Below, in pieces: positions 21,772 to 33,431 of a DNA stretch of 64,000 nucleotides. Under the pieces are notes generated by a model. The model saw nothing but the letters and a program-made list of their open reading frames with translations, was not told the origin of the DNA and did no database searches. The DNA comes from Terana coerulea. Taxonomy: Eukaryota; Basidiomycota; Agaricomycetes; Polyporales; Phanerochaetaceae. Made by a program: the position numbers and the translations under genes. The first letter of the stretch is position 1; every line of letters begins with the position of its first letter. The stretch is from assembly GCA_024811115.1 (NCBI GenBank), contig JAKOGH010000635.1:1-64000 (forward strand), given 5' to 3'.

Positions 21772-23974
21772 ATGACGGCAGACGAGTGTGCTCGGCTTCT
21801 GCAAACATGCAAGACCGGTATGTGGCGCTCGGCGTTCGTTCCGCCGCAGGCCCTGTCTCTATATCAATATCCTTGGCCGCATACCCCTTTGCTGGAATCA
21901 CTGAGGGAGTTTACCCACCGTGAACCCAACGCCAAGGGAATGGTAAGACCTTGGCAGTGTCTCCTACACGCCACCGCACCGCCTACAGACAAATTTCCAG
22001 GGAAAACAGAAAACGTTCGCACTGGACGTGTACACCGTTTTCCAGACTGGACGGTGAGTTCCAGCCACATTTGATCCTTGTCGCCGCACTGACGAAAAAC
22101 GGGCTTAGCGAAATGTGGGACGCTGGTTCTCACTAACGTGCGACGGTCCCAGGCAGCCCCGGCGGCTAGCCATCAGCGGCGCCGAGGCACGTCGGGGCGC
22201 GCGTGACGGACCAACGCAGCGGGAGCCTGCATCGCGGCGGCACGCTTTGCGTGTATGTCGGAGGGCTATAACAGACTTGCGGCGGACACGCAGGTAAGAC
22301 GTGTCTTCTGTGCACGTCCGCTGGCGCTGATGGCAGCCCAAGGCAGCGGGATTATTCTTGACGTTTTCTCACTGTGTCCCAGGCCGCCCGGGGCACGACG
22401 TGGGCCTCCAGGTACACCAACTCCTGTTCATACAATGTTCAGCGCAAACCCGTCGCAGTGGAGAACCTCGACGAAGGCTTTGTTCTGCAAGTCGCCCGGA
22501 CTGGCGTTTTTGGGGGCTTACGCGGGTCGCCAAGCACAGCTGAAAACGCCCCATGAGATAATCCTTGGGATCCTTTCTCATTTGGACCATGGATTGTCCC
22601 AGGCTGGCTGCGCCGCAACAACCGCTGGTGTCTCGCGGCGACAGCGTTGTCTGCGCAGAGGTGAGGCTCGCAGCTTCCCATCAGTTGCTCACACTCCTGA
22701 CCGCCGGCTCTACAGATATTCTCTTCCCTGCGTCGTTGCGGGTGGGAATCTGCAAGCTTTTGCCTTCTCGCGGCTGCGGTCCGACGTTACTAAGAGGCTT
22801 CTCGAGGGTACGCCAGGGCCGTCTTCATTCATACGTCTTAGCTGATTGTGGGGCCCAGTGTAGCACTTCTTCGGGGGTTTGTTCTCGGAGGCATGAGCGT
22901 TCTTCCGCGAGTAGAGTTGCCAAGGAAGCGTGGACTCCGTGAGGCGGATATGTTGCCCCACGCCTCTCACGGTTTCTCACTTAGTGTGGGCGGATTGTTT
23001 TGGGGTGTCTTCGACGCTGGAGCCGTGTGTTGTTCATTTTGCGATGGGACTCGCACAGAGATGGGGCTGGTGTTAGATGGTTCTCATACCAGCGGTCGCG
23101 GCAGACGAATGATTGCTATCCACTCCAAGACTCGTCACGGCCGCTGTGACATCTTCATGTTCCGTGTACTGTTCTCATCGGCATGAAGCCCCTCGGGACG
23201 GAAGTCGCACAGGTATGGGCGTCGACTCTCCACCGCTCGTTTAATCGGACTGATTAGGTAGTATTAGCGAACCCAGTGCGGGCCTTCGTCGTCAAAATCA
23301 ACACACCGATCCGGATTCTCCATCTTGTATACTCGCGCCCTTGCGCGGCACCTCGCGGCTTCATACACTCTGTCGAGCCCGACGCTGGCGAAGCCCTCGA
23401 GGACGGACATAGAGGGCGTCATGATGAGACCCTCGTGAGAGCAACACACGACAACTGTGCTTATATCGGACAGGCATTCTCGCGGTGGGGTCCGACGCGG
23501 TTATCAAGGCATAGCCTCTGCCAGCGCGCCGCTCTCGCCACACATGGATCCCCGGACGGTCGGAGTCCTGCCGCACCTGCGCCAGCTGTGGACACGCCGC
23601 AAACGGGCCCCCGCCGCACAAGCAGAGCGACCCTGACCGGCGTGCTGCTTAAATTCCATAAGTTGCCGTGCACGTTCTCAGGGATTCGGAGGTGCGGATA
23701 GATGTGGCGGGCATCCAACTCAAGCTCTTAGGTGTCAGTCATGCACGTTTTGTACCTGGGTTCCGCGAGGCCGACGCGTGGACGAGCCGGGATGGACGTC
23801 CGGGAGCACAATCGGAACACCAGCGCTGTTGCAATGCCAGTACATGGAATATATTCAGATGTTTATGTGTGGTACACGTATGCACGCAAGCAGACGAGTG
23901 CACGATGCCAGGCGGCGGGCTAATTAGCCTTTGTGGCGTCGCGGTCGTTCCCGATACGGCATATCGGCGATAAC
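21772..23974 (+). pseudogene. unknown multi-exon gene, left copy, decayed
   Basis: A diverged relative of 38510-40540 (minus strand), collinear over about 2 kb. Visible exons: MTADECARLLQTCKTGMWRS (from 21772, donor GTAAGA near 21943); TNFQGKQKTFALDVYTVFQ (donor GTGAGT near 22052); NVGRWFSLTCDGPRQPRR; SEGYNRLAADTQ (donor GTAAGA near 22293); AARGTTWASRYTNSC with DEGFVLQVARTGVFGGLRG; CPRLAAPQQPLVSRGDSVV; VVAGGNLQAFAFSRL; GSISEPSAGPSSSKSTHRSG; LTGVLLKFHKLP; VAGIQLKLLGVSHARFVPGF. Several frame changes and stops interrupt these blocks. The conserved introns and conservation between copies argue for a once-functional protein gene and against a transposon. I do not recognise the family. Confidence 0.6.
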
Positions 23975-25185
23975 CACCGCTGCAAGTAATCTTATCTCTC
24001 CTGCGGACCCGGTGTCTGCGCGCTGCGTGTACTGCGCACACTTCCTGCAGTTTAAGTTCGCCGCAGGCTGATGATTATCCGGCGTTATAGTTTGGAGTGT
24101 CCATGCAGTGCTGCGCGCTGCGGTCTTGGACGTCGCGGTACCGCAGCGAGGCACATAGATAGGTACTGGGGCTGTTTGCGCAGACAAGGGGTACGTTGAG
24201 TGATACATGTGTGTGAAGAAAGCAAACCTCATTCCTGCCAGGGCTGCCCGACCGTCTCCGCGGCCTTCAGAGATAGAACATTCAACATGAATATCGAACA
24301 AACGGCGCCGAGGAGATGCTGCGCACGATATACATGTCCACATCCGCGTTCTCACGCGCCGACTGTGCCATGTCGCGGCCCCGCGTTTGCACGGGGTCGC
24401 GGCGGGGGCTAGCGTGTGGGTACTGCTGGACACGGCGCGTTTGGACGATGCTGAGGCTTTTCGAGCTCGGCGGTGGGACTGTGTCGGACCGTGGTTGGAA
24501 ACGCGCGTGGGACGTCATCGTAAAATGTTTGCGCAAACGCAGCACCTGGCGGCAACAGCCTCAGCGCGCGTCGGGCACATACTCCAGGGCCAACGGACAC
24601 CCGCCAGGGCGCCTCGAATGACACCCTGGGCCCCGGCCGTGCAGCCCGACGCCCATCGTACGTCGGGTCCGACTTGTGCTACAGCGCCTTGCACCGCGTC
24701 TTTCGAGTGGCTGCAGATCTTCGCGGGCGCCGCGCAGGGAGGGAAATCGACATGGCCAGCCCCGGCAGACGGGCCCGCGTGCCGTGCATCTGCTGTTCAA
24801 GCTTTGACTTGAGAGTGTCCAAAACGACGGGTGAAGCACAGGGCGAGGCGTGCCTCGCCAAGAGAACGGCGTCGCTGACAGACTTAGAGGACTAGGCGTT
24901 GTTCAGGGAGGGAGGGCCGTGTGCAGTGGCGGAGGCGGAGGCGCAATGCCAGGCCACACGTCCGTCCCTCCGTACGCGGGCTTCGCGGTGGCCGACGGCA
25001 CAAGCTCTCTCCTCCTCCGCCGGAGTTCAAGGGTGCGAGGAAGCCTGCTCCATGGCCGAGCGGACGCCGTGCGACGTGCTCCAGAGCCGTCAGACGGGGC
25101 ACTGCCGTCACGGCGGTCGTCACACAGGGTTTCCGCGCGCTGGGTGACGGCGAGCGAGCTGCCTAAAGCATGCCGCTGCATGAGC
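23975..25185. other. GC-rich spacer, no supported gene
   Basis: Open frames overlap in four or more frames, as expected at this GC content. No motif, splice pattern or repeat was identified. Confidence 0.35.
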
Positions 25186-27214
25186 CCCACTGATCATCCA
25201 GGATGGTGCCCACTTCCTGCTTACGCATGGTATCGCCCAGCCCTAGCGCGACGTACACAGGCCGGAATGCGCACGAGAACAACCCCCGAACGCAGGCCGT
25301 GTTCCTGACGTTCCGCCCATTGGCCTGGGTGGATCGGCGGACCAGAGGCGTCAGGCGGCTCCAGCTTGAAGTACAGGCCGTGACACAGTCGGCCTGTCGC
25401 CCCAAAAGCATCCCCGTGCGTCGCTCGCGCCTGTGCAGCCTGCGTGGAAAACCATGCATTAACCACACTGATTTTACAAGATCGTGCAGGTGGTTTCACT
25501 CACGCTGGCTGGCTTCGGAGCCGACGAGAATCAGCTGGATGCCCCATGGAGCCGTTGTACTCGGAATAGAATTAGGGATCAAGCTGCAGACTATAGCGTA
25601 CGAGCGACGCGCCGTTGCCACAGCGATCTTCACACACGGTTTCGTGCGGGCGCGTGCACCCTAGGTAATAAAGAGAACACCATGCATCAGCTACGCTGAT
25701 TGTACAGGATCGTGCAGGAGTTGCTGCTTACGCGTGCGGGTGGGCGTAGCAGCACGGGCTGCACACGGAAATGCCCTGTGAAAATCATGACATATTGTAC
25801 TCGGGGCGCCTTTGCTCTCGGTGGGCCGTCGCGCGTCGCTGCCGCGGAGGGTTGACACAGATTGACACGGAGGTAATGGCGGCGCGCGGGGTCGCTGCAC
25901 GCGCACTTCACATGCAAGTGTCTTGCGCGCACCCGCGTCCAGGGTCGAACATCGTGCATCGTGCATCAACCACACTGATCGCACAGGATGGTCCAGGAGG
26001 GCTGCGTACGCACGCTGGTGGGTGTAGGACAGGCTGCACCTGTGCATATGCGGCGACGACGATGGTGCCCCACGGGGTCGCTGGCCTCGGCGGTCGGTGG
26101 GTCGTCGCGCTTCGCCCATGTCGGAGACGGGCGCAACCTGCGTGGAAAATTACGGATTTGACCACGCTGATTTTACAGGATCGTGCAGGTTGCTGCACGC
26201 ACGCTGGGAGCCTTTGGGGCTGGTGGAGGACCGGTCGTTCGGCCTTGGTGAAGGATCAGGCTTCACTCGTTTCGAAGGCGGGCGTGACGGCGATTCTTGC
26301 TCCTCGTCACATCTAACTGGAAGTCAGGCATGCCGGGTTAGCCTCATTGGTTGCGCGGTAAGTATATTCTGGGAGCGTGTACTCACGCTGGCCGATGGTA
26401 AGTAGGGCGCAAGATGCGACGCATACATGGACGTCTTGCAAAACCAAGACACCCCGCGAGGGACTTGCTAGTTTCCAGCGCTGTGGTCGACCGTCGTCGT
26501 CGCGCTTCCTCGATTTCGGAGACGGAGGCAACGGCGACCGCTTCCCCCTCGCCGAGTGCGCAGAATCAGGAGTGGCGAGACGTCAGGCGACTCGAGCGAC
26601 AGGCTGCGCCGCCGTCGGCGTGGTCGCCACAACAGCATCCGCACGTGCTTTGCTCGCGCCTGTCCAGCCTGCGTGGAAAATCGTGCATTAGCCACGCTGA
26701 TTTTACAGGATCGTGCAGGGAGTCTCACAGACTCTCACTCACGCTGGCTGGCTTCGGGGCCGGCGAAACTCTGGGCACCCCACGGGGTCGCAAGTTGTGC
26801 TCGGTGAAGGGTCAGGGATCAGGCTTCACTCATATCGGAGGCGGATGTAACGGCGATGCGTGCGTCCTCGCCTCACCTGCAGGGAGTCTGCGAACCGCGT
26901 TCGCGTTAACCACGGTGATGGTACAGGATAGTACGTGCATACCTTGCGCGAAAACACCCCCACGGGGTCACATAGTGCAGTTTTCTGGATTGCGGTCGAA
27001 GGTGGTCGTCGCCTTCGGAGACGGAGGTAACGGCGATAGGTGCCCCCTCGCCGAGTGTGCAGGGTCCGCCGTCGCGAGACGTCAGGCGACGCGAAGCCCA
27101 CCCGCGGCGCCGTCGCCGCCACGGCTCCCACACAGGCAGGTTAGCACTGCGCCTATGGCAGCCTGCGTCGAACGCAACGCATCAACCGCGCAGATTATAC
27201 GAGATAGTGCAGCA
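25186..27214. repeat. degenerate tandem repeat, ~200-280 bp units
   Basis: A core close to CTGATTTTACAGGATCGTGC recurs near 25190, 25469, 25696, 25976, 26167, 26697, 26915 and 27190, with a weaker match near 26340. It is usually preceded by GCCTGCGTGGAAAA and CATTAACCAC-like sequence and followed by CACGCTGGCTGG-like sequence. Other unit parts also recur, for example GGAGACGGAGG at about 26518 and 27020 and CCCCACGGGGTCG-like blocks. Spacing is 190-280 bases, or twice that where a unit is weak. It looks like an old, GC-rich satellite. Confidence 0.6.
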
Positions 27215-29264
27215 GCCGTACGCACGCTTCAGTCGGGAAAGCCCACGTGAACGCGCAGGCAAAGTCCGCCTCCCGAGGCAGCGACGGTGCTTAGGCTGCC
27301 GCGGATCGAAGCGCGTTCGTTGCTGTCGGGGCAGCAATGGAGGCCGCGGCGATGCCTGCTCGGTCGCCGAGGCATGCAGGAGGCTCGGACGACGTGCGGG
27401 CACGACTTTGAGCAGGGCTCGCGAAACGTCAATCGACGCACTGGAAGCGGACGACGTGCATACGCGCCCGCACCTGCGGGGATCGTCAACTTCCCACGCC
27501 TGCGCTTCTGCCTCGCGCCCACACCTCGCGCGGTTGGATGGACACTGAATTCGCTCCTTGCTTTGCTCGCCGACGCGCCCTGCCAGCTGTGGCCTGCGGC
27601 GATCCCTCGCCCCGTGCGCGGGGGCGTGGGACCCGTCGCGGTGCGCCCACCGTGCGCACATCCCAGAAGAAAAGAAAAAAACCGCGTCGCGCGTCGCCGC
27701 TCGCCCAGGCTCGCCCGCTGCAGTCCGTCCTTGCCCGCATTTGCGCGGGCGCGCTCCCACAGGACCCCCCCAGGAAGATCGCACGAAGCCCGGGGGCGCC
27801 ACCTGCATCAGCGTCGTTGCGGCCGTTGCGGCGCCCTCCCGCACGCACCTTGCCCCTCCGGTGCAGAACCCCAGTGACTGCAAGACGACCACATGCACGG
27901 GCACGCTCTCTTCCACTTGAAGTTTGACTCTTGACTTTGCGAGACCCACCGTTCGCAGCGCGGGAGCCCAGGATGCGGCCGCTGCGACGCGAGCCCGAGC
28001 CCCCAGCCGAATCCCAACCAGCCAGCACACGCGATGCTGCGTTGCTCCCGTCGCGCCGCACGACAACACACACACCTACATACCCCTTCTGCACACCTCG
28101 CGCCATAAAATCCTGCGTCCTGCTGCATACGGCCCCCGCGCCTGATTGTGCGCACGGGTGCTGTGCGGCTTCGACAGCGTGCTGATTGGGTGCAGGACGG
28201 CGTCGGAGGGACGGAGGGGCCCATGACCACCAAGTGGCCACCCGTGCAGAGTGGCGGTTCGCGCCCTCGTTCCCTCGAGCACGCGCTGGGGTCGGCGCAT
28301 GCAGCAGCAGCCGACTTTGCTCGCCCGGGGTTGCGCTCGGGGCACCCTTCCGCCGCCGCCCGCCGCAAACGGCTCCTGCCTGGCCTCTTCCCTCGCAAAT
28401 CATGCGGAAAACCCGCCCCGCCCCCGGTGTCCAGATCCCCATCGGCGCGTGCTTCTCCGTCGCCGCTTGGACGCCCGACGTGCTTGCCAATGCTTCGCAG
28501 CAGCCCTCGCCTGCCCGCCGTTTTCCCATGCATGCGCGGGCACGCGCCGAAGCTACTTGTGCACTATTAGTATATGCGTCAGCTGGGGAAGGCGAGCCGG
28601 CGTTCTGGCACGGAAAACTTCTGGACAGGGGCGGTGGCGTGGGACGCGCGCCGTGCCACACACGGCATCCTTATAAGTTTTTTACATACTTTATTAAAAT
28701 TTTAATCTGCGTGGCTTCTGCGCCAAGTGGAAAAGAGATAAATGCGCGTGTTTGACTATAACGGTGTGTGTAATTGCGGGTGCGGCAGGCTAGATTATAC
28801 ATCGTACGCTAAGGGGGGCTCATTCTGTGAGCTTTCAAGTTCAACGGGTCACGTTCCTGCGCGCCGCCTGCTTCGCTTCTGCGCACGGCGGCGCCGAGGA
28901 ACAATAATGGGATGGATAATGTAAGGCGTGCGGGAAGCGAAACGGATCCGTGCGTGTGATAAAGATACAATGTCGTGTGCGGGCGTGCGATGCGGGTATG
29001 GTGGGGTGTGGTACGGTCATGAGGGCGGGGCAGGCGATGCGAGGCGGCGGCGGGCCGGGGCCGGGGTCGGCCTCGCGCAGGCGAAGGCGGCGGCGAGTAC
29101 GAAGACGTCTGCGTCGGACGTCGGGCGACGGCAAGCAGGGTCGCGGCGGTGCGGGGTAAAGACCCGGGTGGGCGTGCTTCAGCTTCGGGCCCCCGCGCGA
29201 AGCAGGGGCCCGGGGGTGTGCGGGGCGAGCCCGGGGTGGGTCGCAGGGGACAGGGATAGGGGGG
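27215..29264. other. GC-rich stretch, no supported gene
   Basis: Contains a 391-codon open frame on the minus strand (27486-28661), overlapped by long frames on the plus strand. It lacks domain-like sequence. An AT-rich island at about 28670-28800 breaks the GC-rich context. Confidence 0.35.
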
Positions 29265-29907
29265 CTATGCGTCGAGCATGTACTGCACCGCGGCGCCGCA
29301 CGCCTCGCTCGCGCGCGCGTGCTCGCGCAGGCTCTGGCGCGTCGAGAAGTCGCCGTCGCACGCCGCGCACGCGTGGAAGCCCAGGCTGCGGTGCGTCTTC
29401 CCAGGCTGCTTCTGCGCGAGGGACATATTCGAATGCGCTGAGTGCTCCGGTGCTACACCAAAACGAAGAAAGGTGAGCGGCGTGTTCAGGGGGGTAGGAG
29501 CGACTGGGGGCGTACCGGAGGATGCACCGAGTGCCCTGGCGGCGCCCTCCCGCCATGCGCAGACGCGGGCGGCCCGGATGGCGTGCGTGTCGTCGTAGCC
29601 CGGCTGGGGCATCCCGCCGTCGTCCGACGAGCAATACGACTCCGCGTCCGAGTCCTCAGAGTCGCTGTACGCGCTCGACGACGGCACCGAGCTCGTCGTA
29701 ATCGTGGACGGATGCGTCTGGCGCGGCGGCGGCGCCACTCAACAAGCTGGATGACCTCGTGCTGGCGGTAGTACACGGGGCCGCCGGGGGCGGTCTTGGC
29801 TGGGTGGCTGAACGCCGCGGGGTGGTGGGGGTGGTGGGGGGCGACGGGGTAGGCGTATGGCTGGTACGCAGCGTGTGCAAACGCGTCGAGGCGGAGGACG
29901 TGCGCCA
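29265..29907 (-). CDS. small C2HC-finger protein, copy A
   Basis: Paralogue of 42531-43174. Starts MAHVLRLDAFAHAAYQPYAY at 29907. The shared block GGPVYYRQHEVIQL is followed by a Ser/Asp-rich acidic stretch (SSVPSSSAYSDSEDSDAESY). A short intron near 29510-29450 leads to a C-terminal finger: C-x2-C-x12-H-x6-C in FHACAACDGDF ... REHARASEACGAAVQ. The frame breaks between QLVE and APPPRQTHPS; one missing G in the reverse of 29731-29740 explains this when compared with the intact paralogue (QLAEV ... PPTQTHPS). The acidic stretch plus a single finger suggests a nuclear or protein-binding role, but I know no named family. Confidence 0.7.
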
Positions 29908-29960
29908 TGGCTGCGGTGAGGGCGGGCGGAGGTGGGGACGCAGAGGCCCGCAGGTCGCCA

Positions 29961-29970
29961 TATTTAAAGG
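29961..29970 (-). promoter_or_regulatory. TATA-like element of C2HC copy A
   Basis: CCTTTAAATA on the minus strand, about 54 bases upstream of the ATG at 29907. The paralogue has a similar AT-rich element at a similar distance, in otherwise GC-rich sequence. Confidence 0.5.
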
Positions 29971-30584
29971 AAAGGCAAGGCAGGGGGGCCAGGGCCAAGC
30001 CGCTCCGAGCAGCGCGAGCCTGCGCGTCCGCCGTGCTGGGCCGATCTGAGATCCCCCCTGCCAGCGAGAGATGCCCTCCGCCCGATCAACGCCCGATGCG
30101 GTCCCCGCGCTCGCCAGCCCGTCGGAGATTCTCCGGCGCCTTTGCGTGCGCGGCGTGTGAGAGCGCACCTGCCGGATGCGCGCGGTGGGCGTCACGGCCG
30201 CTGTCACGCCTGGCTGCCCCTGCGCTGCGTTCGCCTCTGCGGCGGCGGCTTCCCATCGTCGTCTTCCTGGTTCCCCGGCGCCCTCGCTTGGGGCAGCCCG
30301 CACGCTTCTCAATCCCCCGCACGCAGTGCACACGCCACGCACAGGGCGAAATAGATATCGTCATGCCCATCTCAACGAACGCATTTCTGGATGAACCTAT
30401 GTACATGACCCCCTCGGCTCCTGCAAATGTGCGCGCATGCGAAGTCACAAATCGGACAAAGCGTTCAACGTGTGGCGCATGCCCACCCTTCGCCCCGCGC
30501 AGCGGCACGCGCTGGGCAGCGTGACCCTCCAGCCTGACCGCGGTCCTGGCACCCGAGCACGCCAGCGCAGTGCCCAACACCCTC

Positions 30585-33431
30585 TCAAGGGCGCATCGGC
30601 GCCAGCCACGCCTCCGCCGCCTCAAACTGGTCCACCAGCTCGCGCAGCACGGCGCCCTCCGAATGCAGCTGCCTCATGGCCGTCAACGTCTGCGGAAATG
30701 AGAGGGGAAGAAAGAAAAAACAAGGGTCAGACAAGGGCGGGACGGTGAGAACGCGCTGCGGCAAGCGGCGACTCACGACGTCCCAGAAGCGGAAGCCGCG
30801 CTCGACCTCGAGCCGCGGGCCCTTCACGCCCGCGAACGTCTCCTCGCAGATCTCGAGCGCCATCGTCTTCGCCTCGCGCACGCCGTCCGCGTTCGGGTCG
30901 CGCACGCGCTGGCGGTTGTTGATGTGCGTGAGCGCGTCGAGGTAGACCTTGGCGAGCACGCCGAACCCGGTGTTCACCTCGCTCTGGAAGGGCAGGCTGA
31001 GGTTGATGTCGAGCAGGTCCTCGCGCGACTGCCGCGCGTCCCGCCGGACGAGCATGTTCAGCGACGTCACCTCGAGCAGCGTGCGCAGCGCCCGCGTGAG
31101 CGACCGCACGAACGAGTTGAACACCAGCAGCTCCCGTGACAGCGGCGCCGACCACGGCTGCGGCTGCAGACAAAGGGAACCCATGCCAGCGTCCGTGGTA
31201 AATTCATGTTGTCATGCGCGCAAGGGGAGGGGGCAGGAGGCCGTCAGCACAAACGAATTGACCTGCGCAGCCGCGGGCGGCGCACCTTGAAGCTCAGCGG
31301 CACGATGCTGAGCACCCGCATCACCAGCAGCATGCACGACTTTTCGTCATCTGGGGGCATCACGCCCGGACCCGTTAGCGTGGACGGTCGCGACGCGGCG
31401 TGTGAGAACAATCCCGCCTCACCGGTGCCGAAGCTCGGGCCCCCGCTAAACGCCCGGCCGGACCACAGGTGGCCGTGCATGACGCCCGCGCGGACGAGCT
31501 CGAGGAAGAGGTAGAGCGAGTCCTGGAACTTGTCGTTCACGCGCGCCGTCCGCAGCGCGACGTACATCGCGCGCGCCAGCGGCGAGTGCGTGTGCGAGTT
31601 GACGAGGAACCTGCGCGGCCGGGCGGTTAGGACGGTGGGAACGCGGCGCGTAGTCAACGGATCATACGCACCCTCGTAGCTCCAGGAACCGCCAGATGAC
31701 GTTCGCGACCACCTCGTCCTTCTTGTCGAGCGGCGGGAGCGTTTGCCCCGTTTTGACTTTTGTCCGCTGCGCAAGCTTGTCCGAGACGGTAGCGCCCAAG
31801 CAGAGCGCGAAATCGATCGTCGAGGACTATTTTCCAATATTACACCACACTACGTTAGCGTCGCGCGCAGGCACACTAGCAAAGAAGAAAAAACGCGCAG
31901 GCGGGACTCACGTTCTGCCGCCGGAGCTCCTCCTCGACGGTCGCGTACGGGACGTGCCAGCCCGCGACGCGCTCCGCGAGCTGCACCGTCTGCGGTGCGC
32001 CGTGCAGCAGCGGCTTGCCGGGGCCCTGCTCGAACCAGAAGTGGCCCGCGACGGTGCGCTTCGCCCAGAACGGGTGCAGCACGCTCGAGAGGAGCGCGAG
32101 CACCGTCGCGCGCGGGCCCGTCGTGCCCTCCGTGACGACCTCCTTGATGAACCGCCGGTACTCGGTCGTCTCGCCGTTGTCCAGCGGCGGGTTCTCCGCG
32201 ATCTGGTGGGACGTGAGCCACACGAGCGCCTGCGGCCCGAGCAGCCCGCGCGAGAGGTAGTAGTAGACCTCGTCCGGCAGCCGGTGCGTGAAGATCTCGT
32301 GCAGGTCGATGGGGATGTCCGCCGCGGTCGGGTGGTGGTGGTGGTTCGGGTGGCCGTGCGGGGGCTGCTGCGAGGACGGGCCGGCGAGCGGGAGCGGGAT
32401 GACGGTGCCCTCGGACGAGAGCACGAGCGAGTACTTGATCATGGACCGCGTGCGCGCGTACTGGTCCGTGTACTGCATCTGCTTCACCTGCGGCTGCTCC
32501 GCGAACGCGGAGACGGCCTGGTGCCCCGACTTGTAATACTTGACCATGTCGACCGTCGCTTTGAGCGCCTGGTCGTGCACGGTAGGAGGGAATGGCGGAG
32601 AGTGCTCGAAGCCCAAGAGGATGCCGACGTCCAGGAACTGGTCTTCTGACACGCTGAGGTCGTTCAAGATCGAGCGTTTTGGAAACATGGGTGAAGGACG
32701 GGGTGGTCGAGGCCAAGTCGAGGGACGTGATGAGCTTGTCAAGGCCAGGGTACAGCAGCGCGTCCGTGGGCCCGTAAATGGCGTGTATGTAGGCCTTTGC
32801 ATGCCGTTGCAGATATATCAACTAGAAATCGCAGGCGATGTGATCAAGGGCGCGTCTCGCTGTGAAAGCGTCGGAAAACGCACCTGCGCCCACGCAACGT
32901 ACGGCGCGACCATAAACTCCACATTCCGATGCCTAAATATCCGGAGCACCATCTTCCACAGGTCCCACTGGTGCAGCCCGTTCCGCGCCTCAAACAGGCG
33001 CGTCGCCGCCTCCTCCTGGCCCGCCTCGTACTTGGCCCACGCCTCGCGGCGGTCGCGCATCGCCTCGTTCTGCTCGTGCTGCTGCACGCCGCCCGGCCTG
33101 CCGCCGCGCCGGGCGGGCGTGAGCCCGGGGAAGACGAAGACGGGCTTGATGCGCAGTTTTTCGAGCGCGCGCAGGTCGGACTCGATGCGCTGCGTGAGCG
33201 CGAGCGGGAGCCCGCCCGTCGCGGCCAGCAGCGGCTCGCGCGACGGCGGGCTGTCCGTGAGCTGTGTGAGGTAGTACGAGGCGTCGATGCCCAGGCGCGA
33301 GTCCGAAAGCACGGAGAGCGGGTGTGTTTGCAGATGCTTGCGCTCCGCGAGATAGTCTAATTATCCGCCCTCGTCAGCATTGCACGCATTGTCTGGATTG
33401 ACTGCTTACTGTCAAGGTTCTTTATCGTCAT
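30585..33431 (-). CDS. MKT1: MKT1-like XPG-domain protein
   Basis: Exon 1 (MTIKNLD, ATG at 33429-33431) is joined over a short intron to NYLAERKHLQTHPLSVLSDS and LGIDASYYLTQL, the XPG-N start typical of Mkt1. Then come PVFVFPGLTPARRG, EFMVAPYVAWAQ, an intron (about 32885-32822), and LIYLQRHAKAYIHAIYGPTD. The middle contains SEDQFLDVGILLGFEHSPPF and the MKT1 N region. After an intron come FALCLGATVSDKLAQRTKVK and PLDKKDEVVANVIWRFLELR. The C-terminal MKT1 domain ends QLHSEGAVLRELVDQFEAAE and AWLAPMRP. Yeast Mkt1 is a cytoplasmic post-transcriptional regulator partnering Pbp1; the same role here is inference. The frame breaks once at 32677-32680 (plus strand), where one T fewer (AAA rather than AAAA on the coding strand) joins THVSK to RSILNDLSV. 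Confidence 0.88.

Noticed and set aside
21772..23974. Transposon interpretation of the duplicated unknown gene
   Set aside because: No terminal repeats, transposase or RT motif; conserved introns between the copies point to an ordinary gene.
27486..28661. 391-codon open frame on the minus strand
   Set aside because: Several long frames are open on both strands at once, composition is low-complexity Arg/Ala/Gly, and there is no domain or splice signal. Explained by high GC.
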